A stretch of DNA of 64,000 bases. It comes from Arachis hypogaea (taxonomy: Eukaryota > Streptophyta > Magnoliopsida > Fabales > Fabaceae). The notes beneath the pieces were generated by a model, which was not told where the DNA came from, did no database searches, and worked only from the letters and a program-made list of their open reading frames with translations. This document shows positions 1 through 12,429 of this stretch, piece by piece. A program made the translations under genes and the position numbers. The DNA is taken from the NCBI RefSeq assembly GCF_003086295.3, contig NC_092051.1, positions 22,191,940 to 22,255,939 on the forward strand, written 5' to 3'. Within the stretch, counting starts at the first letter, position 1. The number at the start of each line of letters is the position of its first letter.

Positions 1-1282
1 TTCCGATTGGGAGCTTAAATTTCATACATTTTTTTGTAGTAATATATACCTATAAAAGAAAAAGTATTTTTGGTTTTTCAAAGAAAGCAACGATACATTT
101 ACGTGTTAAAGGCTCCTATTTTATCATTATATATGTATGGGAGTTGTCATAATATCCTTGCTATCAGAGCGGCGCAACCGGAAGCGTGACATTCTGATAG
201 TAACAGTGTTACACTCAAGACAAAGTTCCACAACTACCTCAAGGGCACGCCTTTCTCCACTTTCCGGCAAGCAATATAGATTGTTGGACATTAGGATATC
301 ATGAGAAGATTTTCCTTCGACATCATATGCAATTCTCATTTGGAATGGACCCCGAGTGTTTCATTCCTTCTCCTCAGAGTCCATGCTGGAAGACAGCTTT
401 GACTTCGCATCCAAGCTATCAGTACAGCAACCAATCTCACCGTCGCCACTCATACGGAAACTGAAGTGATTACTAAACATTGGTTTGGAGAAGAAGCTGA
501 AGAAAGTGATCGGAGTAGTGACAATATGGCCATGGAGATGATAGTGCAGAGGAGGAGGAAGATAGCGACGATGATGACGGGTCTTAACAAATCAAACTTG
601 CTGTCTAGATTCATTGTATCCTTCGAAGACGACAAGTACTTGAAAAACATAATCATTAGTTTTCTGAGTAAGAATTGGTTGAAAACAAGTTGAGGATTTT
701 TCTTCTTGTGAATATTGAAGTTGCAGTGTTAGACTCTGAGGGTTATGTGAGATATGATGGAAATTGGGGAAGAATAGTGTCATTTCCAAACAGAGGGGTC
801 AGGGACCATTTTGTCCTCCGTTAGAGTTTCCAGAGACCATTTTGTCTTTTGTTAGAGTTGACGGAGCAAAGGACCTAAGTAACTGACGGAGTTAATTGTT
901 AGAGACTAATCGAGAAATTAATTTTAGTTGAGGACTAAAGTGTCTGATCCAAAATTCTTTGGGGACCAAAACGAATAAATACTCTTTTAATTTTGATATT
1001 TGGGTTACATGATGTTTTACAACATTATTAGAGGGAGAGGTGTTTTATTAAGCTTTGAAGTACAGATAAAGAGAAATCAAGCCGTCTAATTTAAGGAGAG
1101 AGAAATTGAATTGTTCATTTATGATATAGAAAAGAAATAAGACTCTCCAATTTCGTACTGTTTGCCATGCATTGCGCATGTGACTGGTGGACCACCGCTT
1201 CTCTTTGTAGCAAATATCTCCTCTCATGCTTAGTCACTTACAATTTATCACTCACGCTCCCAACCCAACTCTTTCGCAAAAC
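1..1282. other. Intergenic sequence, no gene recognised
   Basis: Only short open frames occur here (for example 466-693 plus and 127-339 minus) and I recognise neither product. Positions about 795-985 carry repeated phrases of the 'gggaccaTTTTGTC / ggggaccaaaac' kind, typical of legume MULE-type inverted-repeat elements, but I could not define paired ends or a target duplication. Base composition changes sharply at 1283, where the hAT-like element begins. Confidence 0.5.
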
Positions 1283-3501
1283 CAAGGTTCTAAAAACCGG
1301 ACCGGACCGGCCGGTCGAACCGGTTCAATCGGAAACCGGCGATGCAAACGGTCCGGTCCTTCCCCTATAACCGCTCGCAGTAAAATTGCCAGAAAATCGT
1401 CGAACCGGTCGGTTGGGATGGACCGGTAATCATCCGGTTCGGATAAAACGGCGTCGTTTTTTAATTTGAAAATTAAAGGGAAACGGATCCAGTGATCCAC
1501 TCGTAAGTCGTGACCCAACCTCCCTCTTCCCCCAATCATTCATTCATTCCTAACCCAGGTCCTCAGAGAAACAGAGATGAGAGAACTATGAATCGAAGAA
1601 ACCCTAGCCGCCTAGCCCTCCATCGTCGCTGCCTAACCCAGGTCATCAGCGCCGCCGCCATCCCAGGTCCTCAGCACCGCCACTTCGTCCTCTTCCCCGT
1701 GTCCGAAACCCAGTAACTTGGCAGGTCCTCTTCGGCTCTTCATCTTCGTTGGCTTCTCGGCACGGACCCAGGTTAGTGGCTTCTCGCCTTCATCTTCACT
1801 GAATGTTTAGTCATCTTCTTCAATTTTTTTGTTGTTCTTCTTCTTCTTCACTGAACCCTAGTCTGCTTCGGTCTTGGTTTCAACTATTTCAAGTTTGGTT
1901 TTGAAGGTTGGTTCTTCAATTATTCTTTTGGTTCTGTCTTGTATTTGCTGGTTGCTAATGGTGGAAATTTTACAAATTTACAAATTTGTATGTATGGTTC
2001 TGTATGTATGGTTTTGATGGCAGTTGCTGATAGTGTTTTACCAGTTGTTGTTCGTGGCATGGAGTAGCTTGCCGTCGGGTCGCCGGTTTCCATCGTCTCG
2101 CCGGTTGCCGTCTGTCGAAGGTTAGTGGCCTCCGCTTCTTCCTTTTAATTTCTGAATGTTCAGTCTTCTTCTTCGTTTGACGTTCTGAAATTACAGGTGG
2201 CTGGCTCTGTTAGTCTGATTTAGTGTTTCCTGTTTTGTAATTGTTGGATTTAGTTTGAAATTTTTGTCAAAAACTTTAATAAGACCATTAACTTGTTTTA
2301 CTGTTATCACATTCAAGAACTTTAATAAGAGCATTAAGTTCATCAGGTTGTGCTTTCCATCTTGCTAGACTGAAGGAGGAGTTTGTGGTGCTTCATTGCT
2401 TGTTTAAGAACTAATCTTGGTGTGCACTGAGCCATTGATTTTGTGTTGTTATGCTGTTGCTGCTATTTTTTTTTGTTGCTAATTGTTCTTGATTTCTAAA
2501 TGTGAAATTATTTGATTTGTGTTACTAATTAGAGTTTTTGTGAGTAGTTATGACCAAACCAAACATAATTGAGCAGTTAAGAAATACTCATCTCATAGGA
2601 AAGTTTCATCTTTTGAGACCGAAGATTCTTGATGTGCAGGAGGAATGAATGCTTGACCCCCGACTCTTGATTTTGTATCCTATTAGCCTAGACATGCCAT
2701 GTTGTATCAAGTTTGTAACTAATACACCTTCTAGTTTATATTTATCAACTTGCAGTGTCATCTTTTCAATGTGTAGACAAATCAAAATTGATTTTTCATT
2801 TCTTCACATCCTAGACAAACAAATGTTATGTTTGCAGTGGAGACTCTCTTTTAAATTCAAATAATAAATTGTTCTTCTCTCGGTTAGTTTTGCTTTGATT
2901 TCACTGAATACTTGCATACACTTCAAGCTTTAATATGTTTTGAGCGATAATATTAATATGTTTTGAATTATCTACTTGAAACTTTATTAGGGAGCAGCTC
3001 AAAGTTGGGAGTAGAGTAGCTTGCAGCATTGAAAACCATCAGCACAATGAACAACACTGAGTGCTTCAGGAAGTATGGTGATAAAACAGAAGTTTCTTAA
3101 GTATCCTGGATTTTATATTTTAGAAGCCAAATGATTGATCCTATTTTAGGTATCTTTCTAAAGATGGTTTACACAGACTCAATTTATGAATTGTCACCAT
3201 CATCTAAAAACACATTTGATTGGAAGCTTGGAAAACATTTAATATTATCAATGTATTAACTATTAAACAAACATGTTCTGAAAGTTTATATTATAGTAAT
3301 AAATATGTTTTATAATTTTTATTGTGTTAATGATTTATTGATTATTTTTTATTGTGTTGATGAGAGTTGTTTTATAATTTATTTATTATTTTATTTTAAA
3401 ATAGTTTTTTCAGTTGGAGCACAGTTGGACCGATTAGACCAATAAACTAATAAATCAGTGAATAAAACGGTTCGATAACCGATCCGGTTCTCAGAACCTT
3501 G
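1283..3501. mobile_element. hAT-like non-autonomous DNA transposon, 2.2 kb
   Basis: Terminal inverted repeats are visible. The left end starts CAAGGTTCTAAAAACCGG, and the reverse complement of the right end starts CAAGGTTCTGAGAACCGG. Flanking 8-mers are cgcaaaac (1275-1282) and tacaaaac (3502-3509). They match at 6 of 8 positions, and the two differences turn CG into TA, as expected from CpG decay of an 8-bp hAT target duplication. Inside, about 1500-1720 is GC-rich and exon-like and the rest is AT-rich. No transposase is visible, so it must depend on an autonomous relative. The related element at 54554-55369 supports the family assignment. Confidence 0.75.
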
Positions 3502-3884
3502 TACAAAACTAGAAGAAAAGAACACTTTTTATATGGCTCCCTCATTATCATCAATAGAGCAATGTCTAGGTGACCCAGAATTAAAAATATCGATCATTCT
3601 AAAATTTATATTGCTAAATATCTTAGTTGTTCTAATGATGTAAGTAATTATTTTTTAATTTTATTTTAATTTTTAATAATAATAGTGATAATGTTATACA
3701 TTAATTTTCTTTATATTAATTAAATAATATTATTATAATATATTATGTGTAGATAATATGTATTAGTCAGAGTTGGTTTATGTTGATGATATGAGTTAGT
3801 TTGTATATGTATACATATTAGAGAAATTAATGTATAACTCGCGCTACGGGCCATTTGATGATTCAAACAAAAGAATAAAGATTT

Positions 3885-4186
3885 AATTATTCTACTGGTC
3901 CTTATAGTTTCGAAAAATTTTTAATTAGGTCTCTATACTTTTTTTTTTAATTGAGTCATTGCACCAATTTTTTTTTAATTGAGTCTCTACACTTTTTTTT
4001 CTTTTATTTAGGTTCCTGTACCAATTCTTTTTTTTTTAGTTGGGTCCCTATAAAATTAAGCCAATTACTACTAAAAAGGACTTAATTGAAAAAAAAATTT
4101 GGTGCAAAGACTCAATTAAAAAGGAAAAAAGTATAGGGACCTAATTGAAATTTTCACGAAACTATAGGGACCAACAAAGTAATTAA
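3885..4186. mobile_element. Fold-back MITE (MULE-type ends)
   Basis: The left arm contains ggtccttatagtttcg, and the right arm ends in the inverse cgaaactatagggacc. The arms run inward over poly-T/poly-A phrases such as 'ttaattaggtctctatac', so the whole 300 bp can fold into a hairpin. Boundaries are approximate because the palindromic TTAATTA next to each end hides the target duplication. No coding capacity. Confidence 0.6.
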
Positions 4187-4191
4187 ACTAA

Positions 4192-4446
4192 GAATAAATT
4201 ACCATTTGTATCCATGAAAGATACAAACGCTGACAAATATATCCATATAAGAATAGAACGATAATTGTACCACGGAAGATAGCTTCCGTGTGCCAAGAAT
4301 ACCTTAACAGACCAATTGTGTAACCAACGTTTGGATACTCTTGGCACACGAAAGCCATTTTCCATAATTATAATTATCGTTTTATTCTTATATGAGTATA
4401 TTTGTCAACATTTATATCTTTTATGGATATAAATAATAATTTATTC
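4192..4446. mobile_element. MITE with about 75-bp inverted repeats
   Basis: The left end gaataaattaccatttgta pairs with the inverse of the right end, which reads cgaataaattattatttata in reverse complement. The pairing continues through 'gacaaatat', 'catataagaata' and 'aacgataatt', giving arms of about 75 bp around a 100-bp centre. A smaller inverted pair inside (cggaagatagcttccg) adds a second hairpin. No clean target duplication was found. It lies immediately beside the previous MITE. Confidence 0.6.
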
Positions 4447-5778
4447 GAACATAAAATCTGATAATTATTCTTCTCATCATAATCATTTTGTTATTTTAAA
4501 CTGATAAAATAATTTAGTGTAAGCAACCGACATACCAAAAATTTCTTCATTCTATCAGCAGACATATAATTATTAGATTAAGTCATCACAAAAAGAAAAA
4601 AATATAAAGTAAAGATTACATTATAAAATTTTAAATTAATTTTAAACCAATTAAAGTCAATAAATTAAATTCTAAGATTTATTTTATTTAATTTTTGTGC
4701 TTTTTATTTTAAATCCACAAAATGCACAAGTTAATTGTTTTGTTAACCAAAAGTCATATGACCGTTACGTGATATTTAACAATTAATTAATTAACATGGA
4801 ATACTTTAATATTTCATTTTGTTATTTATTTTTAAATCTTACAAAATAAAATTGATTGGATTACGTAAGCACAAAAAGGAAAATATACTAAAACATTACA
4901 TTATAACAAATTATATAATTGGAGAAAAATTAAATTAATAAAATCAATTTCCTCTCCATTAGTAATTAGTATTAAATTTAAGAGAGAGACATTTAAGATG
5001 CACCAACTAATGAGAGAGAAAGAGAGTCATTTAAAGCATATCAACCAATCAAAAGACATTTAAGTGCAATTAAAAAAAACATTATGTTTCTTTCCCAAAA
5101 AAGAGGATTAGTAATTTAAATTATCACCGCCAACCATCATTTTTTTCCCAAAAGAGCTAAACCCAATTGAAATACCAGATGTACTGTAGCTAGTGTTTGG
5201 TATCCAGTTCAACAATAAAAAGACGGGGCTAAAGTACTAATTAATTATCATAGTGAGTATTTTACATATCAAAAATTTCAGATTTTGATTGAGTTTAATT
5301 GTAATTTGCAATGTGCTCTCTTTTTTATTCTCTTAACCAACACTTCTATAATTGATAATATATCTGTTGTGTGATAAGGTGAGTATTGAAGTACTGATTA
5401 ACACCGTGTTGGCGCTGAAAAGTTTTATCCTTTGGACATTGTTGCTGTATGTGTAGCTGGAAGAACGACCTGTCAAGTAAGATAAGTTTTGGAATCATAT
5501 CAACAAAAATGAGCCAGAATATGTGAATCAAATAGTGAAGACCTTTATGCATTTGGTATAATTTATTTTCTCTTTTAGTCAAAGCAATGGATTTAGATAA
5601 TATATCGACAAAGGTGGAGTCAAGTATATAAAGATATGCTGGACAATGAATTAGCTTATGTTCTGAACGGTTAATATTTCGTATCATGTTTTGGCTTCTT
5701 AAAGCAAATATATGTATTCATTCTGTTTTGGAATTTGGAATTGGTGTGGCATTACGGGCAAAAGCTTTTGTGGTTAAA

Positions 5779-6007
5779 GTTGATACGGTTCTGCTAGTAG
5801 GAACTATTCTTTAGAAACTACTGGGTAAGTAAAGCTATTAAGCAGTTTCACCTTATGCAGTTGTGTTAATATAATCATGTAATATCTCAAAACATAACTA
5901 ATAACTGGATAAATGAATTTGCTATGTCAAAAATTTCAGCGGATCATTTTATGACTTTTATGTGTTACTTTTATATAATTTGCGTGAACCCTCCAGCTAA
6001 GATATTT
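5779..6007 (+). repeat. Segment duplicated at 6761-6990, copy 1
   Basis: This copy and the one at 6761 share colinear phrases: TTGATACG, GCTAGTAGGA, GAAACTAC, the 20-mer CAGTTTCACCTTATGCAGTT, and a tail with TGAACCC. The copies are in the same orientation and their starts are about 982 bp apart, so they look like an old direct duplication or two copies of one dispersed repeat. Divergence is substantial, with many substitutions and small gaps. No reading frame is conserved between them. Confidence 0.7.
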
Positions 6008-6760
6008 ATTTATTAAACAACATTGCATAATGACTGTTACAGTACTAAATTTGGTAACTTATCAAATAGGTAGATTCTAGATATGCTATGAATATCCTTA
6101 TTGTTCTCTTGGGTGCAATGTTGGCTGCAGCTTATCCTCTTTCATCTCGTCAACAATATGTGTTGTCATGGTTAAATACTTTGATTTTAGTTGAGGACAT
6201 GATGGATGCATATCTGTTAAAAAGACAGTTCTAAAATAACCTCTGTAAGTGCTTCTACTCATCTACCAAATTTCCTAATTTGTTAGGAGGGTTAGTTAAG
6301 TTGAGATTGACTGCAAGGTAAAATGTGTCTAATTTCTTTTTTACATATTTGGCTTGTAATACTATGAACGGCTATAAGTTCTTTGTGGATGTACCTGATT
6401 TTGCTCCTATATGCAACTCGGATATATAGATGCGAACCTTATTGGCCTGGAATAGGTTTGATATATGTTCTATACAAAAGGTGTATCTTATGGCTTAAAT
6501 AAATTATTTTTAATTTGTCAATAGACTAATATAACTGACTGTTGGATGAAATAATTGCAACTTGTAAGTACTATACTAGCAAAACTTATCTTGCAACTCA
6601 CTATAGCATTTCGAGAGCGTCTGGTATTTAACAGGAAGGAACCTTTTTTACAAAGATCATATACACAAAAGCAGTGTCTCTATCTTATTTGCCCACCTGA
6701 AGCTGTGGAAGGTAGACACTATATTTATAAATCCCAATTTATTTTTTGCTAGAGAATTAA

Positions 6761-6990
6761 AATTGATACGATTTCGCTAGTAGGAGCTATTTTCCGAAAC
6801 TACTTGGTGAGTAAAGGTATTAAACAGTTTCACCTTATGCAGTTGTACCAATATAATAATCTAATATCTAAAACCGTAACTAATTACCGAATAAATGAAA
6901 TTGCTAGGCCAAAAATCCCAAATGAACATTAATTGACTTTTAGGTGTGGCTTCTATATAATATTTATGAACCCGCCAGCATAAGATATTT
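6761..6990 (+). repeat. Segment duplicated at 5779-6007, copy 2
   Basis: Second copy of the 230-bp direct duplication. It keeps the 20-mer CAGTTTCACCTTATGCAGTT and the order of the other shared blocks. Substitutions are spread evenly, consistent with neutral decay after duplication. Confidence 0.7.
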
Positions 6991-7559
6991 GTGTAATTGA
7001 TAGAATACGGAGTTGGATACCCAAATCTCCCGGGTAATCTAAATCCTTATCTTAATATTTCTAAGTAGTACTTCTACAAGGATTATATGATTCCAATGGT
7101 TTGTGGTTAAATGTGGGATTTAAAATTGAGTTGCACCAAAACTCTATACTATGTTGTCAATTACAAAACATTTAGATGCTTTTCTACTATTGAATTTCAC
7201 GCCTGCTGATAGAAGATTAATAAAAGGATATGTTGCTTCAGATTGATTATTAATTAATAAGGCTATGGTTGTAAACTAATAAATTTTTTTAAGACACTTC
7301 GTGACTAGTTTTTGGCTAATGATTATTGGTTTTTTCAGGTCATTCGGGATAGGATGTTAAGAGATTCCAAATTTTATGGAAAATCATTCTACCAGGTAAA
7401 TTCTGTCATATCAAATTAAGATTTAAATGATACATGCCTAAAATAGTTACTTAAATATCATAAATGTGTCTAAAGGTTGCATAATTAAATAGTCTACATT
7501 GGAGCAAAAAGAGTACCTATTTGACGCGATGCTTTCGCCTCGGTTTAATCCAAAATTAA

Positions 7560-8860
7560 CACGGAGCTAAGCAACTTTCTTGTTGTAAGATGCCTTTTCA
7601 ACAAACATTCCTAAAAACTTCTTTGAATACGACATTGTCTGTCTCTATTCGGTTATCAGCATCATGGCACAATAGTATCTTCAGTCCTTGCCTATTTGTT
7701 ACTTTAGATACTGCGACATAAAGTTGGCCGTGAGTAAAAACAGGCTTTTTGACTAATCAACCAACCTTTGACAATGATTGCCCTTGGCTCTTATTTATAG
7801 TCATTGCGTATGACACCGTTATGGGAAACTGTCTCCGTTGGAACTTGAATGGTATTCGATGATCTGACGGGCTTAGAGTCATCCTAAGAATAAACACCTT
7901 CTGACTTTTGTTCTTCCTAACCTTGCTACATGCTTCGAAGAGGTGTTTCCCAAGCTTAGTGATAACCAAGCGTGTACCATTGCACAATCCTGCAGAATAG
8001 TTCTATATTCCTCAGTAATATTATAGGAGTTCCAACCTTTAATGTCAACTCATGATTTGGAACCCCTGAACATCTGATTGTGTTTAGGAATTTTGGTGTG
8101 TGTATGGATGCCAATAAGTCATTGTTGGATTCTGTTGGGTATGCCTTGTCTGAGCTGTAATATGTTTGTGATTCAATAGGGTTTAAGCTCATCATGTAGT
8201 TGTTTATCTCATAAACTATTTGCAATGTTGGCGCTAGTATCGCTCTATCTTCAATATGTTCATCAATATTTTTCCCGCAAAATAGTTCTGGATATGTTAC
8301 CTTACAGATCGTCTCTATTGGATCAGCCCAATCCTTAACCTGGATGTCTTCTGAGATTTCAATCCTCTCACCACAATTCCTTAGTGTTCCGTGGCTACCA
8401 TCACCAATACCTAGTATCCAGTCAACAAACTCTTTTAACTCGGATGAATTTGTGTGGGAGTCACCTGCTTTCAATCGCATGTTTTTGGCCAATGACAACA
8501 GCTTGCAACTATCCCATATGTACAATGAGTTTATAGTAGCGTTAACAATTTCCTGTCTAGTCCCTTTAGGAATTACTGGGAGAATCTGTCGAAGTCACCA
8601 CCGAAGACCACTGTTTTTCCTCCAAAAGGCTGATCAAGCCTGTTTGGATTGCTGAATCTTAATATGTCACGCATTGTCCTGTCAAGTGCTTCAATATAAA
8701 ATCTATTCACCGTAGGAGCCTCATCCTAAATGATTAGCTTAGTTTTTATTAACAAATCAGCTAATGCGCTGTCCTATTTTATATTGCATGTTGAGCATTC
8801 ATTTAAATTGAGTGGGATTACAAATCGTGAGTGTGCTGTCCGTCCACCAGAAATTAGAAA
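7560..8860 (-). pseudogene. Helitron-type PIF1-like DNA helicase, truncated and broken
   Basis: This is the C-terminal part of the PIF1-like helicase that plant Helitrons encode for strand unwinding during rolling-circle transposition. Reading leftwards: ISGGRTAHSRF, then DEAP, then a GGDF motif (normally GGDFRQ), then KGTRQEIVNATIN, then PIILLRNIE, then YAMTINKSQGQSL (helicase motif V region), then QLYVAVSKV (motif VI). The N-terminal Rep domain and the Walker A loop are absent. Damage: a stop in place of the residue before DEAP, which is Trp in relatives (TAG, 8726-8728), and another TAG at 8774-8776. There are also a one-base deletion after GGDF near 8600, a frameshift near 7995 and a TGA at 7757-7759. 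It is a relic, on the same strand as the RPA-like gene at 22-24.6 kb. Confidence 0.88.
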
Positions 8861-8924
8861 CTTATTTATTATCATTTTAGTTATCTAAAAAGTTATGTAC
8901 AAAAAATTTTATTGTTTAAAAATT

Positions 8925-8951
8925 TCACGCATTGCGCGAGTCTAAATTTAG
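8925..8951 (+). mobile_element. Possible Helitron 3' terminus (plus orientation)
   Basis: A short GC-rich hairpin (TCACGC-ATT-GCGCGA, one mismatch consistent with CpG decay) is followed 12 nt later by TTAG and then T. This has the same layout as the convincing Helitron end at 15846, with CTAG changed to TTAG. A matching 5' TC end to the left was not identified. The PIF1 relic lies on the opposite strand, so it cannot be the coding region of an element in this orientation. Confidence 0.4.
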
Positions 8952-9117
8952 TTTATATCAAGTTGCGGTCACCCCTTAATTGGAAGCAGCTACTTAAAAC
9001 GCCAAATTGTGTCTTTAATTTCTAGTTTAAATAATAATACTAATAGTTAATTTATTGACTTGATTACTTGTAAAACCCTATCATTGACTTGGTAATTATT
9101 GATATGCTTAACATTAA

Positions 9118-9425
9118 GAGTAAAGTATTGTTTTTATCCCCAACATTTGGGGTAAATTCTAAAGTTGTCCCTAACGTTTCAATCGTCCTATTTAAGTCCC
9201 TAACGTTTTAAAATTGACTCAATGTTGTCCTGCCGTTAGGGATCCATTAACAGAATTGACGGTGGGACAAAATTGAGACGATTTTGAAACGTTAGGGACT
9301 TAAATAGGACGAAAACCTTGGGGACAAAAACGATACATAGAAATAAATTTTAATTTTATCCTTCAACAATATCAATTTTTTACTGTACATAATATTCAAT
9401 TAGTGACAAAAACGATACTTTATTC
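9118..9425. mobile_element. MULE-type MITE, 308 bp, perfect 9-bp TSD
   Basis: Flanked by taacattaa on both sides (9109-9117 and 9426-9434), the 9-bp target duplication expected of Mutator-like elements. The outer ends gagtaaagtattgttttta and the inverse of aaaaacgatactttattc form the terminal repeats. Inside there is a second inverted pair (tccctaacgttt / aaacgttaggga). No coding capacity. Confidence 0.88.
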
Positions 9426-9434
9426 TAACATTAA

Positions 9435-10224
9435 TATTTGCTAGTAACACATTATTCTTATATATAAAAGGAAAATTGATATATCTATATGAAAATAGGT
9501 GGTCCTTTCAGTTAATAGGTTTGAGGGAGAACTGCATTTGAGTTTTTAAGAGATATAGCATCCTCCATATAGCATTTTTTTCATTTCAACTGCATTTAAC
9601 AAACTCATTTGTGAGGTTCCTCTCATATGTATTGTATTGAAATTACATTTGAGTTCTTAATCTGAATTACCCATTTAATTCTTTAAAAAAATGCCAAGTT
9701 TTATTTTAGCTTTGATATACTACTAAATCATAGTTTTAGAATAAAAAATATACAAAAAATTTAACAAATAAAATTCTCAATATCATAAGCATGTATATCT
9801 TTATATCATTCCAGTAAGTATACTAACACTCTATAACTTTTATATGCTTAGCTGGTAGGTAGGACTTAATTGGTGTCAATATATCTCTAGATTCTGTAAA
9901 GTATTTTCTGATAAAATAAATCCTCCTAGAAGCGTATAAGTAGTTAATTTATATTAGATAGTACATAGAACCTAAATCAATTAGTTTTGCACTTCAAATC
10001 CCATATGTTAACCATTTACCATACAAATTAATGGATTTCTTAGACTACATCAATAGAAAATTGATATCCAACCTATTACATAACTTCATGATATCCAAAA
10101 AGCATAAGCCTTAACATACCTAGGGAGACACTGCGTAACATAAATTTTGCCAAAAACAAATACAACACAAACAAAACATCATGCAAATCAAAAGATAGGA
10201 TTAGGAAAACATCGTGATATTAAA
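9435..10224. other. Non-coding AT-rich sequence
   Basis: I see nothing recognisable here. It is the 3' flank of the minus-strand F-box pseudogene and may contain its old terminator, but no signal stands out. Confidence 0.4.
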
Positions 10225-11128
10225 CTAAACCATGTAGAGCCTTTCGACATGCAATGTGATTGTTTTCACATTAACATGCTCCTGCCATGTGCGGTGGGCC
10301 AAATTCTCTCTTCTTCCTTCCATGTACCTGAGTCTTGAGAGCACAACATCATTACCTTGTGTGTCATTTGAACAACCAACACCACTCCTAGCCTCCATGA
10401 CTGATAAGATATCCTTCCCAATAAACAGTATTGGCATGTAAAGAATACCAAAACTTGAAACTTTTATCATCTTCTCCCATTTTATTTCGTTATCCGAAAC
10501 ACCTTTCATTTACCAAACCAGAATCTGTCTTGTAAACCCAGCATTGAAATATGAAACGTAACCAATGCCGTCATTGAAATGAGTAAATGAGTTGTAATTG
10601 GATTTCACTTCCGCGGGTATCTCGGCCTCGTGAAACATTCTCTGACGAAGATTGAATTTCATTACTGTTTGTGGCTGGAGGAAGTTAGGACCTCCCCACC
10701 CTATCCAGTACAAAATGTCGTCGTTCACAACATACTTGGGACCGATTTTGTTTACTTTTGTATCATATGTCCCTGCGTGAGTTCAATCTCTTTCGAAAGA
10801 TATATAAAGAGACCAGGATAGTGTTTGTTGAGAATAATGCTTCTTGAAAATATGAAGAATCTGATACTCAACTGTGTCCTCCATAAATCCGAAAGCATAT
10901 ATCGAAACAGCATATCCTAGGTGCTTGCTGGCTTCCACTACAAGATTTATATATATTTGTGAGTATTTTTTAGTGGGGGTTTTTAAAAACCTCTTCAATA
11001 TATTTTATATGTGGCATTTTGATAAACTCCCACCAAATACCTAACAATAAAATCCTACTGTTATCAATTATCACATAATTAAAATTTCTTTCAAAATCCA
11101 AGAAACACTCGAAAAGAAAGAAGGGTGA

Positions 11129-11357
11129 GAGCTCACTAAAACCCTAAAGCTCTCCATCGCCATCTCCATCGCCACCATCGCCGCCGCTAAAGTTAATCTC
11201 CTTTCTGCTTCTGCCATAAAGCTATTGAAATCGAGCCAAGGCGCTTCCTTCATCAACGCATTTTCAGATCTAATTGCAACGCCCAAGCCTCTGAGATCGA
11301 GAGAAATCGCTTCTTCGGTTAACTCTCCTTGGCCAATGACGCTCGTGTTTTCCATCG
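11129..11357 (-). pseudogene. Captured exon-like fragment of unknown origin
   Basis: A GC-richer segment reads on the minus strand as a protein-like frame starting MENTSVIGQGELTEEAISLD and ending in a repetitive AMVAMEMAMES stretch. I do not recognise the family. It sits in the left part of the CACTA element in the opposite direction to the other captured fragments. That could mean a separate capture, or that the plus strand (5' untranslated exon of another gene) is the meaningful one. Confidence 0.4.
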
Positions 11358-11813
11358 ACATTCTATCCTTTCTGTACGCTCTTCTTTTCACTCATTTTCA
11401 ATTTCTAGTTCTCCTTCTCTTTTTCCTGTTTATTCATTTTCTTTGTTTTTAATTCTCAGATTCTGAATGATTTGTTATGTGATATAACATTTGATGAGTT
11501 TTATTATCTCTTGGTTGATAACATTGTTTCAAATTCTCAAGCACTCCAAGTGTTCGATGAATTGTTTATTCTCAAGCACTCCAAGTGTCATGAAAAATAG
11601 GTACAACCGGGTAACTAAAACTTGTGAATTATCTGCAGATTTTTTATAACTAGTATGATACTAAATTGCTTGAAATAATCAAATTCAAAGTGTGTTCATG
11701 AATAGATTCAGTAATAATATTGTAAGAACTAATGAGAAGGTTCTTATTTATAACAATCATTCTTTTCCACCATTTTAAATGTGATATTGCACTGATGTGA
11801 TGTCATTTTTCAG

Positions 11814-12183
11814 GAGAGGAATGAGAGGCTATTTTATAAGCTTCTGATTGATAACATGGAGGAACTGCTTCTTGTTGTTTACACTCCAATTGTTAGAGAA
11901 GCCTGCCAGAAATATGGAAGCATTTTTCGTCGACTGCAGGGTCTATACATTAGATTGAAAGTGAAGTATGGTTTTTTATTTATATTTATTGTTCTGTTTT
12001 CATCATTTAGCCTTTGAGGTGAAAAAAAGAAAGAAAGAAAGAAAGATAAGAAGAGATACTAAGTGTTTGAGACTCTACAGAGGCTAGATCCTTGAAGTAA
12101 TGAAAAACTGGCTAGAGAAAAACACTCAAGTTGTTGTCACTAATGACGAGCAAATATTAGGACTCGGAGATCTTGGTTGCCAG
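11814..12183 (+). pseudogene. Captured NADP-dependent malic enzyme fragment, two exons
   Basis: Exon A (11814-11966) follows a CAG acceptor and encodes [19 protein letters not shown] and then [13 protein letters not shown]. These match the N-terminal catalytic region of plant NADP-malic enzyme, which decarboxylates malate to pyruvate. Exon B (about 12086-12183) encodes [17 protein letters not shown] and GLGDLGCQ and ends exactly at a GT donor. The order and splice phase are those of the parent gene; all downstream exons are missing. Several conserved residues are changed (for example VGEAC-type sequence reads VREAC), so it is not under evident constraint. The fragment lies inside the CACTA element. 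Confidence 0.88.
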
Positions 12184-12314
12184 GTAAACATAGATACTGA
12201 TTGTGGTTTCTTTCTTATTTAATTTGAAGTTTGTTGTTTGAATTTCCCATCATCAATGCATCTCTATCTAGTTTATTTTGATATATTAGTATTTGTATAT
12301 ATTTTATTTTGCAG

Positions 12315-12429
12315 GTTGTTGTTTTCACAGATATTAGTCTTGAGAAAGCTATTGAGTTCAATGATTTTTGCCACACTCATCAGCTTCCTATTGCTTTTAT
12401 CAAAACTGAAGTTAGAGGTTTTTTTGTAG
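12315..12429 (+). pseudogene. Captured ubiquitin-activating enzyme E1 (UBA1-type) fragment
   Basis: After a GCAG acceptor the frame reads [20 protein letters not shown] and then [11 protein letters not shown]. This matches the N-terminal adenylation region of plant E1 enzymes, which activate ubiquitin at the head of the ubiquitin cascade. The exon is cut within its coding sequence, and the join lies a few bases upstream of an ARF splice acceptor. The reading frame stays open into the ARF exon. Inside the CACTA element. Confidence 0.82.

Larger units (their letters stand above)
4447..7559. other. Non-coding AT-rich stretch with a duplicated segment
   Basis: No credible gene. The region carries the 230-bp segment present at 5779-6007 and again at 6761-6990, annotated separately. 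A splice-like fragment at about 7339-7395 would read VIRDRMLRDSKFYGKSFYQ between an AG and a GT. I do not recognise it and give it little weight. The stretch sits downstream of the minus-strand PIF1 helicase remnant and may belong to the same decayed element. Confidence 0.4.

Noticed and set aside
3832..3860. GC-rich phrase CTCGCGCTACGGGCC as another Helitron end
   Set aside because: Stem does not pair well and no CTRR terminus follows at the right distance.
8344..8655. Plus-strand open frame of 103 aa
   Set aside because: Antisense shadow of the PIF1 helicase relic, which has clear motifs on the minus strand.
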